A DNA stretch of 64,000 nt from positions 1 through 64,000 of the forward strand of contig NVXR01000014.1 in NCBI GenBank assembly GCA_002733995.1, given 5' to 3'. The translations under genes and the position numbers were made by a program. Source of the DNA: Desulfotalea sp. Its GTDB lineage: Bacteria > Desulfobacterota > Desulfobulbia > Desulfobulbales > Desulfocapsaceae. Positions 17,459-25,121 of this stretch are shown here, in pieces; the first letter of the stretch is position 1; each line of letters opens with the position of its first letter. Under the pieces are notes generated by a model. That model was not told where the DNA came from and made no database searches. It saw only the letters and a program-made list of their open reading frames with translations.

Positions 17459-17621
17459 TTATAATCTTAGGGTTAAGAAAAAAGATTTCCTACTCCGAAC
17501 AGAATTCTCGTAAAATTAAGGACTTGACAGACTTTAACACCTGCAATAAAATAGAGAGCATAAGAACAGAATTATATGTTATATCATTCAACCGATTTAC
17601 AATTTAAGACGGAGGAACAAT

Positions 17622-17804
17622 ATGTTTTATATACCACTCACCACCAACCCAGTTGGCTGGGTTATACTTGGCCTTGGTGGCTACGCTCTCTATAGATCCG
17701 GAAAAAAGAAAGCTCAAGAAGAAGCGGCTGCTAATCAAATTTTGCCAGTGCCCGAAGATGCAACTCAAACAACTGCTGACAAGAGCAAAGGAGAAAGCAA
17801 ATGA
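17622..17804 (+). CDS. Single-helix TTNPVGW membrane protein (copy 1)
   Basis: A 60-residue protein with GGAGG upstream. After MFYIPL it has TTNPVGWVILGLGGYALY, a Gly-rich membrane helix, then a basic run (RSGKKK) and a short polar tail. The next gene encodes a longer protein with the same core, so this is a tandem duplication. The basic residues after the helix place the tail in the cytoplasm. Family name not known to me; similar short proteins accompany P1B-ATPase operons. Confidence 0.75.
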   Translation: MFYIPLTTNPVGWVILGLGGYALYRSGKKKAQEEAAANQILPVPEDATQTTADKSKGESK

Positions 17805-18085
17805 CAAATCCACTCGTTTATGTACCATTGCTCACCACCAACCCTGTTGGCTGGGCAATCCTCGGAACTGCCGGATATCTCGCCTATAAAGCGGGAAAAA
17901 AATCCGGCGCAAAAGACGACACCAATGTCGAGAAAGAATCAATGGTCGACTGCACCATAAAGGGCGCAATGAAAACAGCCTACAAAGCAAAAATGAAGGT
18001 TGACGGTTCCTTCGACAAGACCAAAGAAAAGTATTCGGAAATGTGGAACGACGCTCGAACTGACGTAGAAAATAGTGCATCGTAA
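17801..18085 (+). CDS. Single-helix TTNPVGW membrane protein (copy 2)
   Basis: A 94-residue protein that starts inside the stop of the previous gene (ATGA). It repeats the core as TTNPVGWAILGTAGYLAYK, followed by GKKSG and a charged helical tail rich in Lys, Asp and Glu ending NSAS. The tail includes MVDCTIKGAMKTAYKAK, possibly a second amphipathic helix lying on the membrane. A strong terminator follows at 18104-18126, so these two genes form their own transcript. Confidence 0.75.
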   Translation: MTNPLVYVPLLTTNPVGWAILGTAGYLAYKAGKKSGAKDDTNVEKESMVDCTIKGAMKTAYKAKMKVDGSFDKTKEKYSEMWNDARTDVENSAS

Positions 18086-18094
18086 TAACCGATT

Positions 18095-18856
18095 TTAGTT
18101 ATTCCGGGGATGAGTACCGTCCCCGGTTTTATCAGTCTCAGAACTTTTCACGACAATTTGTCCGGCCTGTCTCAGATTTAAATAGAGCCGGAGCCCTGTT
18201 TTACTCGATACTGTAATCTTCTTTTCAGAGGGAGCATGTGCTTCCTGCGCCTGTTCTATCCCCTCCAACACCATAGACTCCCCCAAAGAAATGCCGTGGG
18301 TTGCTAAATGCTCACAGACTCCCCGGCCCCCAAGAATCTCTGTAATAGTGAAGGTTTTTCCGCGCTTTGCAAAGTAAAATTGACACGGGGGCTCACCTTC
18401 ACAGCTCCCCCAAATCCTGGCAGCCTCACCTTCTGAGATCCTTGTACGCTGATTTTGGTTTATAACGACGATATAATCCATATGCGGCAGGGCTCGCAAA
18501 AATGTTATTTCTGAATCAATCTTCAAACCCAACCGCGTAAGGGCGACTTCACAGCCCCGTCCACCTGCAATGGTTTCCAGATGGCCAATATCCTTTTTAT
18601 TCATCTCAGTTAACGGCTTACGTTCCCCGTTTTCAAGATGGACAACCGTTTTTATGCCTAATCCAGACGGGACAACAACGTCTCCAGCCTCCCCCCTTAT
18701 TCTGACAGGATGAAAATTAATTTCATCATCATGGCGGGTAATCTGACTACCAACAAATAAGCCCAAATGGTTGAGCCATGTGGTTAAATCCACACTGACA
18801 ACCTTTACTATTTTTAGCTCTGCGTTGACAGGAGCATCTATTAAAGAGGAGTACAT
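18095..18856 (-). CDS. Protein of three tandem FeoA-like domains
   Basis: About 253 residues. Three FeoA/SH3-like units follow each other, roughly residues 10-75, 88-152 and 165-240. Units two and three start with the typical IxxxxGGRGxxxxLxxxGI/L pattern (AGGRGCEVALTRLGL; LGGRGVCEHLATHGI) and go on with a turn and strands. Ordinary FeoA is a single unit of about 75 residues that helps FeoB take up ferrous iron. Here no FeoB is adjacent; the gene follows ATPase C by 26 bases, so it may regulate that pump. ATG 18856 is chosen because AAGGTGAT precedes it; ATG 18880 is in frame upstream. Confidence 0.8.
   Translation of the reverse strand: MYSSLIDAPVNAELKIVKVVSVDLTTWLNHLGLFVGSQITRHDDEINFHPVRIRGEAGDVVVPSGLGIKTVVHLENGERKPLTEMNKKDIGHLETIAGGRGCEVALTRLGLKIDSEITFLRALPHMDYIVVINQNQRTRISEGEAARIWGSCEGEPPCQFYFAKRGKTFTITEILGGRGVCEHLATHGISLGESMVLEGIEQAQEAHAPSEKKITVSSKTGLRLYLNLRQAGQIVVKSSETDKTGDGTHPRNN
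18104..18126 (+). terminator. Intrinsic terminator of the 17622-18085 transcript
   Basis: CCGGGGA (18104-18110) pairs with TCCCCGG (18120-18126) around a nine-base loop and is followed by TTTT. It overlaps the last codons of the convergent FeoA-like gene. Confidence 0.85.
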
Positions 18857-18882
18857 ATTATCACCTTTAGGGATTCCCATTA

Positions 18883-20991
18883 TCAGGATTCACTCGCCTC
18901 AAGGGCCTTAAAGCGCCTGCCACGTAATGTTCCATATCCGAGAATTCCTACCGTACTTAAATTATGGAGCAAAGCTGCTCCAACCGGCTGTAATATTCCT
19001 AAACTTGCAAGAATGAGGAATGTGGTATTGAGCCCAACAACAGCACCAAAGGATCGCTTGATAGTCTCCTGACTATGCAGTGCCGTTAACCTTCCAGCAA
19101 GCAAGCAACGGAGATCATCCCGCAGTAAAATGACCTGTGCCGATTCTTTGGCCAAGTCTGCTCCTTGGGGCAGACAGATCCCCACATGGGCTGACACAAG
19201 CGCCGGAGCATCATTAACGCCATCACCTATAAAGCCAACAGTATGGCCAGCATCTTTCAATTCATTTACAATACGAGCCTTATCCTCAGGTTTAAGTTCA
19301 GCATGAACCCGATCAACTGAATCCAGCTTAGCAGCAAGCGCATTTGCCGTAGCTTCAGAGTCTCCGGTGAGTATGATAATCTGTTTAATACCGGATTCTT
19401 TTAATCTCTTCAGGACCATATCACTCTCAGGTCGCAACTCGTCTCGTAGGCCAATAATACCGACCAGTTTTTCAGCACTTGCAACATAGAGAACACTTTT
19501 ACCTACCTTTTCAAGCTCGGCAACAAGATCGACAGCGACGGAACAGTCGATGCCTTCATCGTCCTCAATAAAATGCCGACTTCCCACCAGAACGTTTCTA
19601 TCCTTAACGTAGGCTGAGACACCATGTGCCACAATGAAATCCACCTGACTGGTTGGTTCAAGCTCCAAACCTCTTACCTTGGCGGCATCAACAACTGCGG
19701 CGGCGACGGGGTGAGAATAATGCTCTTCTGCACTTGCCGCCAACACAAGCAGTGCATCATCACTCATTCCACTAAAACCGTTAATATTGGTGACTTCTAA
19801 CTGGCCATTTGTCAGTGTCCCGGTCTTATCAAATATCAGGGTGTCTATCCTAGCCAGCCCATCCATTGCCTGGGCACCTTTAAGCAACACGCCCTGGCGG
19901 GCACCATTAAACATAGCCACGCGAACAACAACCGGATTAACCAGTTTAATGGCACACGAATAATCAACGGTAAGAACGGCTGCAGCTTTGCTAAGATCCC
20001 TCGTTATCACAAGAAGCCCCAGCCCAAGACCGAAGGTTACAGGAACGAGTTTATCGGCAAGCTCATCGCTTTTTTTCTGGGATTCTGATTGGTTACGCAG
20101 AGAGTTTTCAAGAAAGGCAGAAATCCTGGCCATGGAGCTTTCCGCTCCTACATGGGTCGCCTCAAAAACAATTTTGCCGTCTTCAATGACGGAACCTGAA
20201 AGAACTTCAGATCCGGGCTCCACATGAACGGGAACCGACTCTCCACTAATGGAACTGGCATTAACCGAAGCTTCACCACTGACAACAACACCATCCAACG
20301 GTATCAGTTCACCGGGGCCACAGATGACTCGATCGCCAATACAGGCATCTTCAATGGGTATTTCAAGCTCTTGGCCATTAATTTCAACCCATATTTTAGG
20401 AACCTGTGGTTTAAGGAGGCTCTTCAAAAGGCCCGTGGAACGGTTCTCACTCTGTTCTTCTAGATATTCTCCTACAGACAATAGAAAGATAATAGAAGAG
20501 GCGGTGAAGAAGTCGCTTCTCACAAGGGAAAAGAGAACGGCCGCACCGTCAAGGACTTCGACCTTAACACCACGACTCCAGAGAGTGGCCACACCACCTA
20601 ATATAACCGGAGCAGAAAGGACAATGGCAATTGGCCCGGCAATCAGAGGGGGTAACACCAACAGGGATATCGCAAGTCCACCCTTTGCGACAATCGGTAA
20701 AACTGATAAAAGGGTTTTTGACTCCCCGTTGCCATTAAAAACAGTTTGAGGCAGATCTGCGAGACAGGTAAACACGGCCAAACGACATTCAGGACGACCG
20801 TCATAGCCTACGACAATCGAGGCGGCAGGGGTATTAACTCTAACTGATTCAACCCCTGGTATCGCTTCTAAGGTTGCCTCCAAAAAGGTTGGGTCAAGCT
20901 TCTTGTTGCGCAGGAGCTTTAATTTAATCCTCACCCTTTTGTCAATTTCATGGATTACAATAATTGGAGAGCTTTTTTTTATCCCTAGCAC
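18883..20991 (-). CDS. P1B-type ATPase C with DYSCA membrane motif
   Basis: A 702-residue ATPase starting with GTG 20991, which overlaps the previous gene by seven bases and has GAGGGA in front. The N-terminal 75 residues are HMA-like without CxxC. The actuator motif is SGES (249-252), the phosphorylation site DKTGT (388-392), HP and GDGVND are intact. In membrane helix four the usual CPx is replaced by DYSCAIKL (343-350). That replacement places it in one of the divergent P1B groups; I cannot name the subgroup from memory. Fez ATPases of ferrosomes belong to the P1B-6 group, so checking this motif against them would be decisive. The last helices contain LLHNLSTVGILGYG. Confidence 0.9.
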   Translation of the reverse strand: MLGIKKSSPIIVIHEIDKRVRIKLKLLRNKKLDPTFLEATLEAIPGVESVRVNTPAASIVVGYDGRPECRLAVFTCLADLPQTVFNGNGESKTLLSVLPIVAKGGLAISLLVLPPLIAGPIAIVLSAPVILGGVATLWSRGVKVEVLDGAAVLFSLVRSDFFTASSIIFLLSVGEYLEEQSENRSTGLLKSLLKPQVPKIWVEINGQELEIPIEDACIGDRVICGPGELIPLDGVVVSGEASVNASSISGESVPVHVEPGSEVLSGSVIEDGKIVFEATHVGAESSMARISAFLENSLRNQSESQKKSDELADKLVPVTFGLGLGLLVITRDLSKAAAVLTVDYSCAIKLVNPVVVRVAMFNGARQGVLLKGAQAMDGLARIDTLIFDKTGTLTNGQLEVTNINGFSGMSDDALLVLAASAEEHYSHPVAAAVVDAAKVRGLELEPTSQVDFIVAHGVSAYVKDRNVLVGSRHFIEDDEGIDCSVAVDLVAELEKVGKSVLYVASAEKLVGIIGLRDELRPESDMVLKRLKESGIKQIIILTGDSEATANALAAKLDSVDRVHAELKPEDKARIVNELKDAGHTVGFIGDGVNDAPALVSAHVGICLPQGADLAKESAQVILLRDDLRCLLAGRLTALHSQETIKRSFGAVVGLNTTFLILASLGILQPVGAALLHNLSTVGILGYGTLRGRRFKALEASES

Positions 20992-21365
20992 TGGCTTCCC
21001 TCTTCAGATACCTCAAGTTGGACACTCTTTTTCATTTTTGCATCTATCAGATAGGCCGCCCCGGCAAGAAACCCGGCGGCAATAAGAACTTCGCCTGCAG
21101 TCGACCTCGTTGTTTTCGCGAGAATGTAGCTCGCCACAGCCCCTTTAGCTACACCATTGACAACGGCGAGGGGCAGCGTTAAACTTCCGTTTCTAACATC
21201 AACCAGATTGGACCCTATACTTGCAGCACTGGCAATAACAAGTGTCGCAGCAAGGGTGCCAAAAGGAGTAAAAGGAGCACCCTGTCCAGCCTGTGCTGAG
21301 ATAGATATGGGTACACCTGTTATTGCTGTATTTCTCATTTCATTCACATTATATGACGTATTCAT
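20985..21365 (-). CDS. Small Gly/Ala-rich membrane protein (GxNLxxVxxG family, copy 2)
   Basis: About 126 residues. A polar start is followed by Gly/Ala-rich hydrophobic segments and ASIGSNLVDVRNGSLTLP, then VVNGVAKGAVASYIL and a last helix, with an acidic Cys-terminated tail. The middle matches the protein at 13215-13655. AGGA lies eight bases before ATG 21365; the TTG at 21371 is less likely. It leads the operon with ATPase C and the triple FeoA protein. Both copies stand beside a P1B ATPase, which suggests a fixed partnership. Confidence 0.7.
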   Translation of the reverse strand: MNTSYNVNEMRNTAITGVPISISAQAGQGAPFTPFGTLAATLVIASAASIGSNLVDVRNGSLTLPLAVVNGVAKGAVASYILAKTTRSTAGEVLIAAGFLAGAAYLIDAKMKKSVQLEVSEEGSQC

Positions 21366-21701
21366 ACGCAATTCCTAACCCCAAACAATTACCTTTAAGG
21401 AGGCCCTCGGTCCTTGACCCACCGGAGAGCATATAAACTATGCTGCTACTTCAAACCTCAATTTCCAGTAAACTCTTCTGAATTATCAACTTTTACGCTA
21501 GGCATTCACCGGGGGATATACCACCAGCAACTATCACTGCCTTATTATAAAAGCCGAGTGCCATATGGCGTTCTAAGTTACGCCATAACATCTACGTATG
21601 TCAAGATTTTTTTAGGCAACCCGAATATTAATCCCATATCCTAAGTTTTGTACCTCGTAGCAACGTAACAAGAAGAGGTACCTGCTTTTTTTAGGCAAAA
21701 A
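21366..21701. other. Intergenic region with direct and inverted repeats
   Basis: A 336-base gap on the promoter side of the ATPase C operon. CCTAACCCCAA occurs at 21374-21384 and again at 22448-22458, upstream of both neighbouring transcription units. TTTTTTTAGGCAA occurs twice (near 21607 and 21687). GTACCTC (21650-21656) pairs with GAGGTAC (21675-21681) and is followed by a T-run on the plus strand. No gene is supported in it. Confidence 0.45.
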
Positions 21702-22199
21702 TCACCCTTCCTTTTCGTTGGATTCGCCGGGACAACAACTCCGACAATCTCCATCCGTACAGCCCACCTTGCAGTAATAACCAAAGCCGGACTTCCAGGT
21801 GATCCCACCCTTAGGGCAATGGTCTATATACTCAGCATACTTGACCAGTCGCTCCACAATATCTTTTGGCACTGAATGTTCCATTTTACAGGCGGCATCA
21901 TCGGCTTCCCCATCATTGATACCAAGAACTGTCGTAAGAAATCCCTTAAGAGCAGTATGCCTATGTACAATCTCAGCGGCAACTTTTTTGCCTTTATCCG
22001 TAAGTGTTATCAAATCATACGGTGCATAGTTCACCAACCCCAGAGCAGATAATGCCTTCAAAGCTCCGGTAACAGACGAAGCCCGAACCTTTAGTAAGTC
22101 TGCGATATCCTTAGCTCTTGCTGCCATTTTCTCTTTAGAAATATGATAAATAGCCTCAAGATAATCTTCCTGACTGTCAGTAATTTTTTTTTCAGTCAT
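21702..22199 (-). CDS. DtxR/MntR-family metal-dependent regulator with Cys-rich tail
   Basis: A 165-residue protein. Residues 7-65 form the winged helix-turn-helix (DSQEDYLEAIY, then VRASSVTGALKALSALGLV). Residues 70-130 are the dimer and metal-binding domain with the usual ligands in ACKMEHSVPKDIVERL. Unlike common members it ends in a Cys-rich stretch (YYCKVGCTDGDCRSCCPG, six Cys), seen in some anaerobe regulators. GGAGAAGGG precedes ATG 22199. Its promoter (TTGAAA-N16-TATACT) overlaps an AAAGTTAG element, so it likely represses itself and the divergent gene at 22492 when iron or manganese is plentiful; the metal is inferred from the neighbours. Confidence 0.85.
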   Translation of the reverse strand: MTEKKITDSQEDYLEAIYHISKEKMAARAKDIADLLKVRASSVTGALKALSALGLVNYAPYDLITLTDKGKKVAAEIVHRHTALKGFLTTVLGINDGEADDAACKMEHSVPKDIVERLVKYAEYIDHCPKGGITWKSGFGYYCKVGCTDGDCRSCCPGESNEKEG

Positions 22200-22225
22200 C
22201 CCTTCTCCTATAACTTATGCCCAAC

Positions 22226-22288
22226 AAAGTTAGGCTTACTTACATAAAACTAATAAAGTTAGTATATCATTCTTCATGTTTTTTTCAA
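22226..22288 (-). promoter_or_regulatory. dtxR-like gene promoter with AAAGTTAG operator elements
   Basis: On the minus strand TTGAAA (22283-22288) and TATACT (22261-22266) are 16 bases apart. AAAGTTAG occurs at 22226-22233 and 22255-22262, the latter touching the -10 box. These look like operator elements of the regulator itself. Confidence 0.5.
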
Positions 22289-22382
22289 CCAATATTGATT
22301 CTCAAATACACCGCTAACACCATATTTACCTATTAGCCCCCCTGATCTTTCTTAGTTGCGTCTAAATAAACTATTGCTTCCT

Positions 22383-22402
22383 AAGTTAGAAGGTGCTAAC
22401 TT
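22383..22402. promoter_or_regulatory. Perfect palindrome AAGTTAG-N6-CTAACTT, candidate DtxR operator
   Basis: Seven-base arms at 22383-22389 and 22396-22402 are fully complementary and repeat the AAGTTAG element found at the dtxR promoter. It lies between a possible -35 (TTGCTT, 22374) and -10 (TAACTT, 22397) for the plus-strand gene at 22492. Operator assignment is inferred. Confidence 0.5.
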
Positions 22403-22491
22403 TCAAACATTATTAGGTAGCACTTAAAAGAAACAAATAGGCATTAACCTAACCCCAATATTCATTTTATTATTGTTATTAAGAGGAAAAC

Positions 22492-22626
22492 ATGGCACCC
22501 TTTATACCGTTGGCTTGTGGAATTGCAACCGCTCTTACATTTGTTTTAGCTATAGAAACCGGCAAAGGTACTAAACGTACAATTGAGAGAAAGAAAAGAC
22601 GAAATGCTAGAAAAAATAGACAATGA
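22492..22626 (+). CDS. 44-residue single-helix basic membrane protein
   Basis: A short gene with AAGAGG upstream of ATG 22492. The product has one hydrophobic helix (MAPFIPLACGIATALTFVLA, at the start) followed by a strongly basic tail (KRTIERKKRRNARK). It overlaps the next gene by 23 bases. Its layout, helix then basic tail, is the same as in the TTNPVGW proteins at 17622-18085. Divergent from dtxR and downstream of the palindrome, so probably metal-controlled. Confidence 0.6.
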   Translation: MAPFIPLACGIATALTFVLAIETGKGTKRTIERKKRRNARKNRQ

Positions 22627-22840
22627 GACAAAAAAGGAAGTCGCCAAAATTGCAATGACAGCAACCCTTGGCGCTACTGTTATCACTGCTCCTTTCTTAA
22701 AAGGCAGCAAAGTTATGAAGAATATTCACACCGGAGCAGGCATGTTACTGGTTGGCTTTTCGCTTTGGCATCATTTCCTCTACCAGGCGGACAAAAAGAA
22801 AAAGGTCCGCTCCAACAAAGACGCAGAAGTCAAGGCGTAA
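22604..22840 (+). CDS. Small membrane protein with His-containing helix
   Basis: About 78 residues from ATG 22604. Two hydrophobic segments, MTATLGATVITAPFL and the helix after NIHTGAGMLLVGFSLWHHFLY, are followed by a Lys-rich tail. The histidines before and inside the second helix (His in NIHTG, HH in WHHF) resemble the spacing in small heme-binding membrane helices such as DUF4405-type proteins, but with one helix pair only. Coupled to the 44-residue gene. A heme or iron role is possible, not shown. Confidence 0.6.
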   Translation: MLEKIDNETKKEVAKIAMTATLGATVITAPFLKGSKVMKNIHTGAGMLLVGFSLWHHFLYQADKKKKVRSNKDAEVKA

Positions 22841-22882
22841 CCGCAACGATCGAAGGCATTCTGTTTCACCAAATACCATAGG

Positions 22883-22906
22883 GGAGTGGCCGAATCAGAC
22901 CACTCC
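22883..22906. terminator. Hairpin between convergent genes
   Basis: GGAGTGG (22883-22889) pairs with CCACTCC (22900-22906) around ten bases. No T-run follows. It lies in the 268-base gap between the small membrane protein gene and the converging solenoid gene, where I see nothing else. Confidence 0.35.
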
Positions 22907-23108
22907 ATTCTGGTAGAGACTAGCTCCTAGGTCTTCTCGCCACTACGGTTATAGATTCTGCAGTTAAATAGGTTTATTCACTTCTTGTATTTTTTCAAAA
23001 GAAAGACATCTACAATACTCCGCTTTAGACCAGTCCACACGGCACCATTGCATTTATTGTCTTGCAGCTGGCACCGCCTGAACCGACGGGCAATACTGGT
23101 AATTCGTC

Positions 23109-25121
23109 TTACGCCTTAAAGAATCTACTGACAAGACTTCTCTTCCCCAGAGTTTTTCTCACACTCTCCATCAGTTTAAACTTTACCTTCTTTAATTCTG
23201 GCGCCTGTTCTGCTTTAGCATACAGAGCGAAGGCCCACTTCTCATCGTTAAATCTTCTATTCACGCTTTCTGCCAAAAACATATAATCTTCTGCTGTCTG
23301 CAGACACCTTTCAACTTTAAGGTGGAGATTTTTTAAAATTTCTTTATTGCTGGTTTGTATTTCCACTATGGAAAACACCTGCTCAAACTGAAAACGATCG
23401 CCACAAAGGTCCACAGCCTTTTCATATAGCTCAACACCCCACTCAACCGCCTTCAATCTTGAAACAACAAATCCTGCAATAGTCAAAAGTGTGTATTTGT
23501 CACTGGTCTTCTCCTCAGCCTTCCGCAGCAGACTAAGGGCAGAAGACCTATCATGCAACACGTCGAAAGTCACGGTTCCAAGTTTCATATAGTCAGCACT
23601 GCTCGCACACTCACTCTCCATCTTGGCCAGTACTTCTCTTGCGTCTCCCTCATCCGACAACCTGTGCATCAAACCTTCTACCACGTTCTTCTTATCTACA
23701 AAGGTCTCTGCTTGCTCAAGAAGCTCAGCATATATTTTTTTCGCCCAATCTTTATCCACAAGATCTTCTGCAATCAGGCCTGCCAGTTCCAACCGTTCAG
23801 AAAAACTGCTCATTTGCCCATCTGCATTAGCAAAGATCTTTGCACCATAGGCATTATCACCCGTTTCACTTATCACTAGATGGGCTAGGTTACACAGGGC
23901 GACTCCAGTCTCTGCCTCCTGCTCTTTTTTGATATAGTCATTATACAATTCAGGAAACTGTAGTCTTTTTTCTTTTTGCAGGGCGATATCTGCCTGCCAA
24001 CTCTCATCCTCCCCATACTGCAAAACAGAATCCGCTACTTTTATAAAGTCAGCATTTGTCTTTGTCGCATTTTCAGCCCTGTGAAGCACCCCAAGGGCCC
24101 CTTCTTTATCTCCAATATCTTCAGCAAGCTTTTTTACCACAGCTAGCAAGCGCGGTGTTTCCGTCTCTACCTCTGCTGCTTTTAAAAACACCAGTCCGGC
24201 ATAGTTTTTATCACCAGTCTCCGAGAGGACAATCTCCGCCAACCTGTAGTAGTCCTGATAGGCAGTAAAGCAATCACCAGCTCGTCTATAGGTATTAAAG
24301 AGAAGTTGTTCATCGTCCAGCGCTTGGTTTATAATTGCAGCAAGTTTCAGCAGCTCATCCCCATCACTAAGCATATCAACCGCCGCGATGAACATCTCTT
24401 TGCCAACTTCAGCGTCTGCAAGCGCCGTCACTGCCGCCTGGGCGAGATGTCCCATCTTCAAGCCGTCTTTAACCTGTCCTTGGGCTGTCTTAAACAGTGA
24501 CATCGTCACATCAACACCGGCAAACAACTCCTGAGCACCCACGGTAACCCGAGCAAAGTCATCTGCTGACAGGCAGACTTCCAAGGCACCAGCCAAAACC
24601 GCTTTAGCCTGATCAAGATCATCAAAATCAACGACCAGCCCCTTGGCAAGATCTATGAATTCAGCGGGACTCTTACAACTCTCCCGGGCCTTAGAACTGA
24701 TATCCGCCGCAAGTTCCAAATCACCAAGTAAATTTTTAATTTTCCCTGCAATCATGAGATACTCAACAGACGTTGTGGCCTTAGCGGCGGCGTGCTTAAA
24801 AATATCCCCCGCCTGTTCCTGCAGATCGTTCTCTACTGCCCCTTCTGCCAGAGCAATAAGTTCTTCAGCCGTACCACAGACACTTCTTGCCTGCTCAAAA
24901 TACTCATTGGCCTTTTCATTATTTTCTAGGATGACACGAGTCCCTTTTGACAAGGCCAGAAAATCAAGTCCCGTTGCGGCCCAGTCTGCTCCCTCTTCCA
25001 AGAGTTCAACAGCCCAGTCCTTATCCCCCAGACCCTCAAAAGCTGCCAGAGCTACTTGCACATAATCAGAAGTTTCCTGACAATCATCATACTGTTCTTC
25101 CAGTTCTTCCTTTGTCGCCAT
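23109..25121 (-). CDS. Long alpha-solenoid (TPR/Sel1-like repeat) protein
   Basis: About 670 residues made almost wholly of helix pairs of 33-36 residues, some 18 or more units. A typical unit has an AxxxFxxA or ALxxLxxAE helix, often preceded by a 'GDKDWA' or 'DLEWA'-like turn (GLGDKDWAVELLEEG, IGDKEGALGVLHRAE, DLVDKDWAKKIYAEL). It is acidic and has no signal peptide or membrane helix, so it is probably a cytoplasmic scaffold or binding platform. ATG 25121 is favoured over GTG 25130 because GGGGTG lies six bases upstream. No partner can be named; it sits between the metal island and the Crp-type regulator, in the same direction as the latter but 280 bases away. The gap 25122-25400 shows no gene. 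Confidence 0.75.
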   Translation of the reverse strand: MATKEELEEQYDDCQETSDYVQVALAAFEGLGDKDWAVELLEEGADWAATGLDFLALSKGTRVILENNEKANEYFEQARSVCGTAEELIALAEGAVENDLQEQAGDIFKHAAAKATTSVEYLMIAGKIKNLLGDLELAADISSKARESCKSPAEFIDLAKGLVVDFDDLDQAKAVLAGALEVCLSADDFARVTVGAQELFAGVDVTMSLFKTAQGQVKDGLKMGHLAQAAVTALADAEVGKEMFIAAVDMLSDGDELLKLAAIINQALDDEQLLFNTYRRAGDCFTAYQDYYRLAEIVLSETGDKNYAGLVFLKAAEVETETPRLLAVVKKLAEDIGDKEGALGVLHRAENATKTNADFIKVADSVLQYGEDESWQADIALQKEKRLQFPELYNDYIKKEQEAETGVALCNLAHLVISETGDNAYGAKIFANADGQMSSFSERLELAGLIAEDLVDKDWAKKIYAELLEQAETFVDKKNVVEGLMHRLSDEGDAREVLAKMESECASSADYMKLGTVTFDVLHDRSSALSLLRKAEEKTSDKYTLLTIAGFVVSRLKAVEWGVELYEKAVDLCGDRFQFEQVFSIVEIQTSNKEILKNLHLKVERCLQTAEDYMFLAESVNRRFNDEKWAFALYAKAEQAPELKKVKFKLMESVRKTLGKRSLVSRFFKA

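Noticed and set aside
22841..23108. Small RNA between convergent genes
   Set aside because: A single short hairpin is present but no promoter or T-run supports a separate RNA.
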